Numbered from the stretch's first letter, positions 55,659 to 62,878 are shown. The stretch: DNA of 64,000 nucleotides from Streptomyces sp. PH10-H1 (GCF_030063355.1 NZ_JASISZ010000004.1:62001-126000), one strand, 5' to 3'. Notes: generated from the sequence alone by a model not told the origin. Program-made: numbers and translations.

Positions 55659-56524
55659 TTACGGCTTCTCTCTTCCATGCGGGCGATCAGGGCCAACGAG
55701 TCGTCCGTCGGCAGAGCAGCAGCGACGATACGTTCGAAGGCGTCGGCGAAGGTCTGCACTTCGTCGATGCCCTCAACGTAGGACGCTCCGATCAGATTCT
55801 CCAACAGGACTACGTCGGGCATTGGCCCGGGGAAGCCGACAAGGCTGAACCCGCCTGCCCCGCCGGGATGCGGTGTGGCATCCAGCGGCATGATCTGAAG
55901 CGTGACGTTCGGCATCTCCGAAACGTCGAGCAGCCGACGCAACTGCTCCCGCATCGTGTTCGGGCGTACCGCGAACCCCTGGTGCAGAACTGCCTCGTGG
56001 ATGACCGCCCAGATTTTGAGCGGGCCTGCCGGGCGAGTGAGGACAGCTTGTCGCGCTTGCCTCACCTCGGCGAGAGCCGCAACCTCCTCCGGGGCTCGGG
56101 TAGTGGCGTTCGCCGCGATGATCTCGCGAGCGTAGGCCGCCGTCTGCAGCAACCCGGGGATCACCAGCGGAGCGAATTCGCGAACGCTGCCGGCGTCGGA
56201 CTCCAGCGAGATGTAGTCCGCGTAGGCGGGAGCGACTACGCCGCTGTAGGTCTGCCACCAACCCTGTTTGCGGGCGTCCTTCGCCAGTCCCTCCAGCGCT
56301 GTTGCCACCTCGGGGTCCTTGACGCCGTAGACCTTGAGGAGGTTCACGACCTCGCCGGGCCGGATGTGGCCGTTGGCGGTCTCGATGCGCGAGAGCTTCG
56401 GACCGATCCATCCCACGGCCTCGGCTGCGGAGTCGAGGGTGAGGCCAGCGGCGTTGCGGTACCGACGCAGGGCTTCACCGAGCCGTCGACGGCGAACGGT
56501 AGGTACGGGGCGCACGTTTGGCAT
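55655..56524 (-). CDS. WhiJ-like XRE regulator with DUF5753 domain
   Basis: A 289-residue regulator. The N-terminal HTH is RLGEALRRYRNAAGLTLDSA with AAEAVGWIGPKLSRIETANG. A DUF5753 domain follows: SLESDAGSVREFAPLVIPGL then LQTAAYAREIIAAN and VTLQIMPLDATPHPGGAGGF. WhiJ-type proteins repress development genes together with DUF397 partners. ATG 56524 follows GGAAG. An 8-bp-arm inverted repeat lies directly upstream and may be its operator. The divergent HATPase gene completes the usual trio but is split by an integrative element. Confidence 0.9.
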   Translation of the reverse strand: MPNVRPVPTVRRRRLGEALRRYRNAAGLTLDSAAEAVGWIGPKLSRIETANGHIRPGEVVNLLKVYGVKDPEVATALEGLAKDARKQGWWQTYSGVVAPAYADYISLESDAGSVREFAPLVIPGLLQTAAYAREIIAANATTRAPEEVAALAEVRQARQAVLTRPAGPLKIWAVIHEAVLHQGFAVRPNTMREQLRRLLDVSEMPNVTLQIMPLDATPHPGGAGGFSLVGFPGPMPDVVLLENLIGASYVEGIDEVQTFADAFERIVAAALPTDDSLALIARMEERSRK

Positions 56525-56536
56525 GCACGAAGTCTT

Positions 56537-56563
56537 CCATCGACACATCGTGCAAGTCGATGG
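56537..56563. promoter_or_regulatory. inverted repeat upstream of WhiJ-like gene
   Basis: CCATCGAC and GTCGATGG flank an 11-bp spacer, 13 bases before the XRE start. It could be an autoregulatory operator or a hairpin masking the start region. Confidence 0.45.
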
Positions 56564-56701
56564 GAATAGAAATTCTAATTCGTTGATTACGGTGACAAAC
56601 TTGCAGACGTGATGCGCGAGCCGTCATGCTTGACATCAAGAAAACGTAGTCCGACGCGAGTTGGCGACTGGATGCGCCCCGCTCCGCTTGCTGGAGGTGT
56701 C

Positions 56702-56895
56702 ATGCGGAACATGGCTGACGTGTGTGAATCACCCACCCCCGGGTTCTACCTGCGCAGCAGACCCCACGGGTTCGTCGCCCACATCACCGCCTCCGGCGAC
56801 AACCTGCACGCGCTGCGGGAGTTGACCGGCAAGACGCTCGCGTCGGCGGGCGTGGACGCCGGGACTGCCCAGAGCGCGCAGCTCGTTGTGTCCGA
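56702..56895 (+). pseudogene. 5' fragment of HATPase regulator split by the integrative element
   Basis: ATG 56702 after GGAGG encodes MRNMADVCESPTPGFYLRSR, ASGDNLHALRELTGKTLASA and TAQSAQLVVS, the N-terminal part of a Streptomyces HATPase regulator up to the N-box. At 56894-56895 (GA) the frame enters element DNA and runs on as junk to 57034. The missing remainder is at 62563-62829. Joined at the GA, the two pieces give one uninterrupted 152-residue protein. Confidence 0.88.
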
Positions 56896-56917
56896 TCTGA
56901 CTACTACTCAAAGTATG
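56873..56917. other. attL of the integrative element
   Basis: Chromosomal arm CAGCTCGTTGTGTCC, then the GA crossover dinucleotide at 56894-56895, then the element arm TCTGACTACTACTCAAAGTA. The integrase ATG is 30 bp to the right. Assigned by frame restoration of the split gene and by symmetry of the element arms. Confidence 0.78.
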
Positions 56918-56925
56918 TTCTTCTC

Positions 56926-58533
56926 ATGGCGATTGAGGAGAGCCGGAAGCCCCGGCAGGCTGGCGCGTTGGTGCGGATATCTGACGACCCGTTCGAGACG
57001 GAGCGGGGTGTCACTCGACAGAAGGAGGACATAGCGGAGCTTGCGGCCCGGGCGGGATGGCAGGTCTCCAAGATCTACGAGGAGAACGACACCAGTGCCT
57101 ACAAGCGCCGTCGGATCACGCTGCCGGACGGCCGCAGCGTGTGGCGGGTGATCCGGCCGGAGTTCCGGCAGATGCTCAAGGACTATGAGGACGGGGTGAT
57201 CGACGGGCTGATCGTTTATGACCTGGACCGGCTCGCCCGGCAGCCGCGTGACCTGGAAGACCTGATCGATCTGGTGGACCACTGCAAGCGGCCGGTCATC
57301 GGAGTGACAGGATCGCTCGACCTGATGACCGAGAACGGCAAGGCCATGGCCCGGGTACTGATGGCGATGGCGAACAAGTCCAGCGCCGATACCGCGCGCC
57401 GGGTGGCTCGGGAGCGGCTGCAACGGGCACAGGACGGGCGGTCCAAGGCCAGCAGGCGGGCATTTGGGTGGAAGGAGGACCGGGTCACGGTCGAACCGGC
57501 GGAAGCAGCGGCGTTGAAGTGGGCGATCCTGCGGTTCACGGCCGGGGATTCGTGGTCGGGGATCGTCAAGAAGCTCCAGGACGGCGATGTGCTCCCACCC
57601 GGGGGAACGAAGTGGTACCTCGGCTCGCTGAAGAACATGATGCTCTCACCCAAAGTCGCGGGTATCGCCACCTACAACGGCGTACTACGCCAACTTGCGG
57701 CGCCCGCCCAGGCCGACCAGGAGGGCGGGGAGGAGGGCCGGACGGCGGCCCCGTCACCGAAGGACCGTGCGGTGCGTGACGCGCGGGGACAGTACGTGAA
57801 GGGGCCCGCACAGCCGGTCGTCACGGTCGAGCAGTGGGAGGCGCTGATCGATGAGTACGAGCGCCGCCGGGAGGGACGGGACTTCACCGCGCACAACACG
57901 CGCCGGTATCTGCTCTCGGGGCTGCTGCGGTGCGGCAGGCCGCGCGAAGACGGCACGCTGTGCAACAAAACCTTGGTCGGCATCACCACGCACCGGGACG
58001 GCCGGGAGATGGTCGTCTACAAGTGTCCCGGACGGGTGAACGGCGGGTGCGGCGGAACCCAGCGGCTCATGGCCAAGGTGGACGAGCTCATCGAAGACCT
58101 GTTGTTCCTGCACCTTCAGACCAACCGCCCGGACGACGATGCCGACCAAGCCCCGGAGCCCGAGAGCAACGATCCCGCCGCCGCCGAGCTGGAGGACGTC
58201 CGCAACCGGCTGGATCTCATGCGCACCGGCATGCGGGACGGCACCGTCACCACCGAAACGTTCTTCGCCGTCGTCCCCGGCCTGGAGACGCGGGAGAAGA
58301 AGCTCACCGCCGACCTCGCCAGGAGCCGCCGCAGCCAGGCCGCCCGCAGTCGGCAGCTGCGCACCGTGGAGGAGGTGCGCGCCGAGTGGGACGCGCCGAC
58401 CACCACGACAGCGGGCCACCGGGCGTTGCTGGGCCAGTACCTGTCCGCAGTCATCGTGCATCCCGCCCGGCATATGGGACGCGGGGGGTTCGACCACGCC
58501 AGTATCGAGCCCGTGTGGAAGCCGACGCCGTAA
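56926..58533 (+). CDS. int: large serine recombinase (integrase)
   Basis: A 535-residue phiC31-type integrase. The catalytic domain begins GALVRISDDPFETERGVTRQ with Ser19 as the probable nucleophile; YDLDRLARQPRDLEDLIDLV and SADTARRVARERLQRAQDGR complete it. The Recombinase domain (RAFGWKEDRVTVEPAEAAAL onward) is followed by a zinc beta-ribbon with Cys in LRCGRPREDGTLCNKTL and YKCPGRVNGGCGG. A coiled-coil stretch (ELEDVRNRLDLMRTGM to LARSRRSQAARSR) comes before the end. It starts 30 bp inside attL. Full length and apparently intact. Confidence 0.95.
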   Translation: MAIEESRKPRQAGALVRISDDPFETERGVTRQKEDIAELAARAGWQVSKIYEENDTSAYKRRRITLPDGRSVWRVIRPEFRQMLKDYEDGVIDGLIVYDLDRLARQPRDLEDLIDLVDHCKRPVIGVTGSLDLMTENGKAMARVLMAMANKSSADTARRVARERLQRAQDGRSKASRRAFGWKEDRVTVEPAEAAALKWAILRFTAGDSWSGIVKKLQDGDVLPPGGTKWYLGSLKNMMLSPKVAGIATYNGVLRQLAAPAQADQEGGEEGRTAAPSPKDRAVRDARGQYVKGPAQPVVTVEQWEALIDEYERRREGRDFTAHNTRRYLLSGLLRCGRPREDGTLCNKTLVGITTHRDGREMVVYKCPGRVNGGCGGTQRLMAKVDELIEDLLFLHLQTNRPDDDADQAPEPESNDPAAAELEDVRNRLDLMRTGMRDGTVTTETFFAVVPGLETREKKLTADLARSRRSQAARSRQLRTVEEVRAEWDAPTTTTAGHRALLGQYLSAVIVHPARHMGRGGFDHASIEPVWKPTP

Positions 58534-58559
58534 CCCGGCCCGTTACGATCCCGGGCAGC

Positions 58560-58601
58560 GTAGAGCCCCGATGGCCAGCTTCATGGTCATCGGGGCTCTA
58601 C
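58560..58601. terminator. terminator downstream of integrase
   Basis: GTAGAGCCCCGATG and CATCGGGGCTCTAC form a 14-bp perfect stem, with a GCCA/TGGT inner stem, starting 26 bp after the integrase stop. It also lies just beyond the end of the leftward small gene at 58612, so it may work both ways. Confidence 0.85.
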
Positions 58602-58611
58602 CATTGCGGTG

Positions 58612-58837
58612 TTACTGCCCGGGTGCTTCGGGCGCGCGCAGGATGGCGCGGGTACGGCGCCACTGCTCCCGGGTGATCTTCGGGGCTCGCGCCACGTGCA
58701 GGGCGAGCCACTGTTCCCGGGTCATCGGCGAGGCGGACCGGCACCGGCGGTTATCTGCGGTCGCCAGGAGCCCACCTCCCCGGTACACGGGCCAACAGGG
58801 CGCGACGTGCAACCGGGGCGGGGAAGAAGGTGTTCAT
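58612..58837 (-). pseudogene. small element gene, apparently frameshifted
   Basis: A good ribosome site (GGAGG, 8-base spacing) precedes ATG 58837, which encodes MNTFFPAPVARRALL and ARVPGRWAPGDRR before a TAA at 58751. One frame over, the sequence continues as ADNRRCRSASPMTREQWLAL and HVARAPKITREQWRRTRAIL to 58612. The two parts read as one protein with a single frameshift, or as two tiny proteins. The TREQW-x(n)-TREQW pattern is a duplicated motif. Function unknown. Confidence 0.45.
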
Positions 58838-59566
58838 AGCGGGTGCCTCCACATCAGGATCAGGGGAATCTCGGGCGTTCACGCGCTGTTCCTCGAAGTG
58901 GATGTGACGCAGCCTCAGATGTTGGGGACTACCCGGGCCGAGATGCTGCCCGTACTAGCATTTTCCCAGGTCAGGCCCTGTATTGCCACTGACTTACGCC
59001 ATGTTTGACCCCGCCCGCACCCATCGATCAGCGCCCCCGTGGAGCATCCCGGCAAGCCCCCGCAGAGCCACGAGCCGCCGTCAGGCCGACCCGCTCCCGG
59101 GACCACTCACCGGGACGCCTCCGGACCCGACGCGACAGCCGAGGCCGGGCCCGAAGCCGGATCGGTCCAAAGCTTCTTTACTTACTCAAGGGCGCGCCTG
59201 CGGCGCGCCGGGCGGCCCTGCCGCCTCTCCGGGCTGCGGCCTGGCGGCCGGTCCCGTCGGGCGCCAGCCGCCCGCTTCCGCGCGGCCTACAGCAGTCATC
59301 GGCGGCCAACCCGCCGTCATGGCTGGGGTGTTGTGGCTGGGGGTCGACGGCCTCCGAGGCTTTAGGCAGCCACCATGGGGCGAGCCTCTAAGAGCAGGGG
59401 GCCACTCGGTCACATTGCGGGCAGGGGTGAAGCCTGCCCGAGTCGCGGGTCAGCGTACGGCCCCCTGCTCTCTCCCCCCATGGCAGCTCCCGCCCAAAGC
59501 CTCTCCGGCCGGCGACGTGCCCACGCACCGCACCCGGGCACCGCGGGCCGAACGCTGCGCGGCCCA
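58838..59566. other. non-coding structured stretch of the element
   Basis: No gene is supported in these 729 bp; the open frames are Arg/Pro-rich shadows without ribosome sites. The first part has lower GC near 58900-59000. A hairpin GGCGCGCC-TGC-GGCGCGCC lies at 59191-59209. The main content is the nested palindrome at 59356-59503. Confidence 0.6.
59356..59503. repeat. nested palindrome, about 148 bp
   Basis: Successive paired arms run inward: GAGGCTTT/AAAGCCTC (59356-59363, 59496-59503), CCATGGGG/CCCCATGG (59373-59380, 59476-59483), AGAGCAGGGGGCC/GGCCCCCTGCTCT (59391-59403, 59459-59471), and CGGGCAGG/CCTGCCCG (59418-59425, 59433-59440) with a 7-base loop. The whole could fold as one long branched hairpin. 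Candidate single-strand origin, transfer origin or packaging signal; not proven. Confidence 0.7.
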
Positions 59567-59854
59567 TCAACTCGCCTGCCCCCACCGGTCCGCCGCCGAG
59601 CGCACCAGCGCCGCCATCTGGTGTGCCGCACCCGCCGACAGCACCACCCGCACCCGCCCCGCCCCGTCCGGCCCCGTCTCCGCGCGCAGCATCAGGCCGG
59701 AGACATCCACCCCGGCCGCCGCCAGCGCTTCCGCCAACGCCTCACCGGCGTTCACCGCCTCCCGCCAGCCCGCGACGTAGTCCACCCCGCGCACCCACGC
59801 CATCGCGTCAGCGTCGAACTCCTCCTCGTATCCCGCGTCCCCAGGGTCATACAT
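59567..59854 (-). CDS. small acidic element protein, unknown function
   Basis: A 95-residue protein starting MYDPGDAGYEEEFDADAMAW and containing AGWREAVNAGEALAEALAAA, then VDVSGLMLRAETGPDGAGRV and VLSAGAAHQMAALVRSA. The N-terminus is strongly acidic. The composition is coding-like and resembles small proteins carried by Streptomyces integrative elements. ATG 59854 has only a weak upstream GAAGGGA. Separate from the tiny-gene operon to its right by a terminator-like hairpin. Confidence 0.6.
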   Translation of the reverse strand: MYDPGDAGYEEEFDADAMAWVRGVDYVAGWREAVNAGEALAEALAAAGVDVSGLMLRAETGPDGAGRVRVVLSAGAAHQMAALVRSAADRWGQAS

Positions 59855-60220
59855 CGATTTTCAGTCCCTTCCCCGCACACTGGCTCAACTCTGACCTTGC
59901 CGGAGCGCATCGAAAGAGAACACGACGACGACCCCGGTACCATCGGCACCAGGGTCCTGATCATCGGATTCCTAGCCGGACCACCCCAGTTGCTTCGAGG
60001 CGCGGGGGTGGTCCGGTCTTGCATCGGCAGTTGTTGAGCACACGGCCCAGCCCTGGACGCAACAGGGGGTAGTCCAGGAGCCGGACCGTTCTCCTCCCCG
60101 GCACGGTCGACGCACTCACGCGGCAGCGGATCAAGGGGAAGCCGCCACGTGTCATTCGCGCCAGGGAGCTCAAGAGCGGAAGCCGCCGGACCCTTCCCGG
60201 AACGACGGCCCCCGCCCGAC
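59855..60220. other. intergenic stretch with terminator hairpin
   Basis: No gene is supported. The only feature is the hairpin at 59976-60016; the rest shows no clear promoter or coding pattern. Confidence 0.55.
59976..60016 (-). terminator. hairpin ending the tiny-gene operon
   Basis: CCGGACCACCCC (59976-59987) and GGGGTGGTCCGG (60005-60016) form a 12-bp perfect stem downstream of the leftward operon that ends at 60221. Confidence 0.7.
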
Positions 60221-60439
60221 CTATGGGGGCGGTGAGCGCCCCTCCCGCTCTTCAGTCGCTACACGCTCAGCGAACTCGTGCAGCAACCTGCTCAGGCGCT
60301 CCTGAGTGAGGGCATCGGACTTCCCGGCCGAGATCCGGTTCCGCTCCCCATCCAGCAAGCGGAACAACCGGCGATCCGTCACATGACGCCACCACCACTC
60401 CTCCACCCCGAAGGCGGCCGACGCCACCCACTCGCGCAC
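60221..60439 (-). CDS. small element protein, 72 residues
   Basis: GTG 60439, placed after GAGGGG just downstream of the previous stop, encodes VREWVASAAFGVEEWWWRHV then TDRRLFRLLDGERNRISAGK and ERLSRLLHEFAERVATEE. It is Trp-rich at the start and helical after that. A longer frame to 60547 would overlap the preceding gene by 97 bp. Last member of the leftward tiny-gene operon. Unrecognised. Confidence 0.5.
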   Translation of the reverse strand: MREWVASAAFGVEEWWWRHVTDRRLFRLLDGERNRISAGKSDALTQERLSRLLHEFAERVATEEREGRSPPP

Positions 60440-60450
60440 GCCCCCGCCCC

Positions 60451-60687
60451 TCACCGGGGCCCCTCCACCAGCGAGGCCCGGAAGAAGCTCGTGATCACGC
60501 CACGGAATCCCGTGTGCCCAGTCAGCCCGGCATGCCGCAGACACCACACCTCCGGACCCTCCTGCTCATCCGCCGCCGCCGACGCCTCACCGCACGAAGT
60601 GCACTCCGCCGCATAGATCGGCCCGCTACCCGTCGTATCCGTGGCCAGCGACCAATCCGCATACCGAAACACCGTCCGATTCGCCAT
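60451..60687 (-). CDS. DUF7848-like small protein
   Basis: A 78-residue protein: MANRTVFRYADWSLATDTTG, YAAECTSCGEASAAADEQEG and WCLRHAGLTGHTGFRGVITS. The C-x2-C and the later C-x2-H with a TGHTGFR motif suggest a small zinc-binding fold known from Streptomyces element proteins (DUF7848). Its ATG overlaps the preceding stop (ATGA), so it is translated with its neighbours. Role unknown. Confidence 0.68.
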   Translation of the reverse strand: MANRTVFRYADWSLATDTTGSGPIYAAECTSCGEASAAADEQEGPEVWCLRHAGLTGHTGFRGVITSFFRASLVEGPR

Positions 60688-60890
60688 CACCGCAACCCGC
60701 GCCCGCCACGTTCGACCGCGAGCCCATCCGCCGCATTGATCCGCAGCGACGGACCAGCCTTGAAGACCAGCACCACGACCAGCCCACCCGAGGCAAACCG
60801 GTCGGAACGAACCGCCTTCACCTCTCGCCATTGGCCGCGCACGCTGACCAGATCCCCGCTCCGTACCCGCAGCGCCGCAACCCGGGCCAT
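60687..60890 (-). CDS. small beta-rich element protein, 67 residues
   Basis: MARVAALRVRSGDLVSVRGQ, WREVKAVRSDRFASGG and VFKAGPSLRINAADGLAVER form a compact beta-barrel-like pattern, in the manner of small SH3- or KOW-like folds. ATG 60890 is chosen because it overlaps the upstream stop by four bases; an ATG at 60899 is possible. Member of the tiny-gene operon. Function unknown. Confidence 0.62.
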   Translation of the reverse strand: MARVAALRVRSGDLVSVRGQWREVKAVRSDRFASGGLVVVLVFKAGPSLRINAADGLAVERGGRGLR

Positions 60891-61114
60891 CACGACCACC
60901 GTTCCTCAACGCTGTTCGCGTCATCGACCCGTGTATGCATCTGGCCGTCTGCCTCGACAGGCTTGACGTTCTCCGGACAGGCATCCCATTCGGTTCCGCC
61001 GCCGACTGGCCGCAGTTGGATGTATGGGCCCACGCGGCCCATGACGTGCCCCGTGCGCCGCTTGGCCGTATCCACCGCCAGCGCGCCGACTTCAGGAATC
61101 CCGTCATCGCTCAT
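60890..61114 (-). CDS. small element protein, 74 residues, first gene of leftward operon
   Basis: MSDDGIPEVGALAVDTAKRR, TGHVMGRVGPYIQLRPVGGG and EWDACPENVKPVEADG match a type of small protein common near Streptomyces integrative elements. It begins the operon 60221-61114, whose first three genes share ATGA overlaps. It is divergent from the XRE/PLD-like gene across 118 bp that contain GGGACGTCCC. Function unknown. Confidence 0.65.
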   Translation of the reverse strand: MSDDGIPEVGALAVDTAKRRTGHVMGRVGPYIQLRPVGGGTEWDACPENVKPVEADGQMHTRVDDANSVEERWS

Positions 61115-61170
61115 GCCGGGATCATCACCCTGGTCATCAGGACGTTGGAACCTCGCCCAAAACCCACTTC

Positions 61171-61199
61171 GGGACGTCCCACCCGGGGTAGAACGTCCC
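61171..61199. promoter_or_regulatory. candidate operator of XRE/PLD-like regulator
   Basis: The perfect palindrome GGGACGTCCC (61171-61180) and a partial copy GAACGTCCC (61191-61199), with a further GCCGTCCC beyond, lie 34-62 bp before the regulator start and between two divergent element transcripts. Confidence 0.5.
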
Positions 61200-61232
61200 T
61201 AGTGCCGTCCCAGCAGGTGGGGAGAGACTCAG

Positions 61233-61976
61233 ATGCCGAACGAGAGACTACGTGCCGTCATGGCGGCCGGAGGCTGGACATACGCCGCCCTTGCGGCGAA
61301 GGCCGAAGTGGACCCCAAGTCCGTTGAACGATGGGTCAATCTCGGCCGAACGCCCCGCCGCGTCACGGCCATGCTGGCAGCGGAAACACTGGGAGAAGAC
61401 GTGCACGCTCTGTGGCCAGCGCTCAGGCAGGCTCGCGCCGCCCGTGCGGTCAGTCCCGAACTGGTGGCACTTTATGATCAGCGCGCGGACATTCCCGCGT
61501 CCACTTTCGTCGACATGCTGTTGCAAGCGCACGAGCAGATCGATGTGTTGGTGTATGCCGCTATCTTTCTGCACGAGGCGTATCCCCGCCTCAATGATCT
61601 ATTGCGGGAGCGCGCCGCCGAAGGTTGCGCGGTCCGCATCGCCATTGGTGACCCAGACGATCCCAACGTCCGGCAACGCGGTCAGGAAGAGCGGTTCGGC
61701 CACGGCATCGAATCGCGCTGCCGACTCGCCCTCATGCACTACATGCCGCTTGTCGGCGTGCCCGGCATCGAGGTTCGGACGCATGGAACCACGCTCTACA
61801 ACTCCCTGTACCGCGCCGATGACCAGGTGTTGGTCAATGCGCACGTCTGGGGGGTGAACGCGTACGGCGCACCTGTCTGGCATCTCCGCCGGAACGGCGA
61901 TGGTGGAATGTTCGATACCTACGCTGAGAGCTTCGATGCGGTGTGGGCGACCGCGACGCAGGTACAGGAGGCGTGA
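61233..61976 (+). CDS. XRE HTH protein with PLD-like (DUF5919) domain
   Basis: A 247-residue protein. The N-terminal HTH is NERLRAVMAAGGWTYAALAA with KAEVDPKSVERWVNLGRTP. The rest resembles the DUF5919/phospholipase-D-like fold: FLHEAYPRLNDLLRERAAEG, CAVRIAIGDPDDPNVRQRGQ and EVRTHGTTLYNSLYRADDQV. The HKD-type H-x-K is HGT here, so catalysis is doubtful. ATG 61233 follows GGGGAGA. Its stop overlaps the Nudix GTG (GTGA), tying the two into one unit. Role probably regulatory; defence or lysogeny-like control is inference. Confidence 0.8.
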   Translation: MPNERLRAVMAAGGWTYAALAAKAEVDPKSVERWVNLGRTPRRVTAMLAAETLGEDVHALWPALRQARAARAVSPELVALYDQRADIPASTFVDMLLQAHEQIDVLVYAAIFLHEAYPRLNDLLRERAAEGCAVRIAIGDPDDPNVRQRGQEERFGHGIESRCRLALMHYMPLVGVPGIEVRTHGTTLYNSLYRADDQVLVNAHVWGVNAYGAPVWHLRRNGDGGMFDTYAESFDAVWATATQVQEA

Positions 61977-62449
61977 CCGTGACCCGGACCGAATACTACG
62001 ACGATCCGAATGCGCCCAAGCCAAACAGCTTGGTCGTTGCAGCATCCGCCGTCGTCACCGACGAGGAGGGGCGCATCCTGCTCCAGCATCGGACAGACAA
62101 CGATCTCTGGGCATTGCCGGGCGGCGGTATGGATATGACGGACTCGCTTCCAGGCACTGCCATTCGCGAGGTCAAGGAAGAGACCGGCCTGGACGTAGAG
62201 ATCACGGGCCTTGTCGGCACATACACCGATCCGCGACACGTCATCGCCTACTCGGATGGCGAGGTGCGACGGCAGTTCAACGTCTGCTTTACCGCCCGCG
62301 TCGTCGGTGGTCGACTCGCGATCTCCGACGAGTCGACGGAGCTCCGATTCGTCGCACCGGCTGAGATTGCCGAGCTTCCCATGCACCACACTCAGCAGCT
62401 CCGAATCCGCCACTTCATGGAGCATCGCGCACAGCCGTACCTCGGCTGA
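61973..62449 (+). CDS. Nudix hydrolase
   Basis: A 158-residue Nudix protein that hydrolyses a nucleoside-diphosphate-linked substrate. The box GGGMDMTDSLPGTAI followed by REVKEETGLDVEI keeps the essential RE-x2-EE-x-G-L; the earlier Glu is Asp. The domain begins at LVVAASAVVTDEEGRILLQH. GTG 61973 overlaps the upstream stop. Coupling with an XRE/PLD-like regulator suggests it responds to, or removes, a nucleotide signal. Substrate unknown. Confidence 0.88.
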   Translation: MTVTRTEYYDDPNAPKPNSLVVAASAVVTDEEGRILLQHRTDNDLWALPGGGMDMTDSLPGTAIREVKEETGLDVEITGLVGTYTDPRHVIAYSDGEVRRQFNVCFTARVVGGRLAISDESTELRFVAPAEIAELPMHHTQQLRIRHFMEHRAQPYLG

Positions 62450-62540
62450 CGGGCCCAGCCAACACGGAGAGGCCCCGCACGCTGACCGGCCCGCATTTTC
62501 GATCACTGCTCTGACCAGGCATCCCCGCGTCGCGCCAGGA

Positions 62541-62585
62541 CGTACTTTCGCAAGTAGCTTGCGAGCTGGTCGGGAACTCGGTGCG
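62541..62585. other. attR of the integrative element
   Basis: Element arm GTACTTTCGCAAGTAGCTTG C, the GA dinucleotide at 62563-62564, then chromosomal arm GCTGGTCGGGAACTCGGTG. The element arms on both sides share TACTTT-N4-AGTAG as an inverted repeat centred on GA. Confidence 0.78.
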
Positions 62586-62829
62586 GGCGTGTGGGGAGTC
62601 TGTGCCGCTCGTGGTGGAGGTGTCCGTCGGGCCGACGGTTGTGGTGGTGGGGGTGCATGACCCGGATCCGGCCCGGCTGCCGCGTCGCCGCGCTGTGGCG
62701 ATGGATGACGCCGAAGCCGAATCGGGGCGCGGGCTGGCGTTGGTGGATCTGCTGACGTCGGGGTGGCGGGTGGCCCGCTCGCCGATCGGGAAGCAGATCC
62801 GCTGCCGGTTGGCGCTCTCGCCCACCTGA
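62563..62829 (+). pseudogene. 3' fragment of split HATPase regulator
   Basis: Encodes ELVGNSVRACGESVPLVVEV, GVHDPDPARLPRRRAVAMDD and ESGRGLALVDLLTSGWRVAR, with the N-box end and the G-box of a HATPase. It has no start of its own except GTG 62581. It continues codon 65 of the fragment at 56702 exactly when joined at GA. Intact, the protein would be divergent from the WhiJ-like/DUF397 pair. Confidence 0.88.
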
Positions 62830-62878
62830 GGGGCGGCGTGAGCGCCAACCGGCAGCGGCCGCCGGTGCCGCCGGCGGG

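Larger units (their letters stand above)
56894..62564. mobile_element. 5.67-kb serine-integrase integrative element
   Basis: Bounded by GA dinucleotides within the two halves of a HATPase regulator gene. It carries, left to right: large serine integrase, a small leftward gene, a non-coding structured stretch, several leftward tiny genes, a rightward XRE/PLD-like regulator and a Nudix hydrolase. No replication, FtsK/TraB-type transfer, excisionase or phage structural gene is recognised, so it may be a satellite or mobilisable island that depends on other elements. Confidence 0.85.

Noticed and set aside
58560..58601. tRNA-like element near the integrase end
   Set aside because: The sequence is a simple long hairpin without cloverleaf arms; the integration site is a protein gene.
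58838..59566. Several 60-270 codon frames in the element's structured stretch
   Set aside because: All are Pro/Arg-rich, overlap each other on both strands and lack ribosome sites; the palindrome explains part of the region better.
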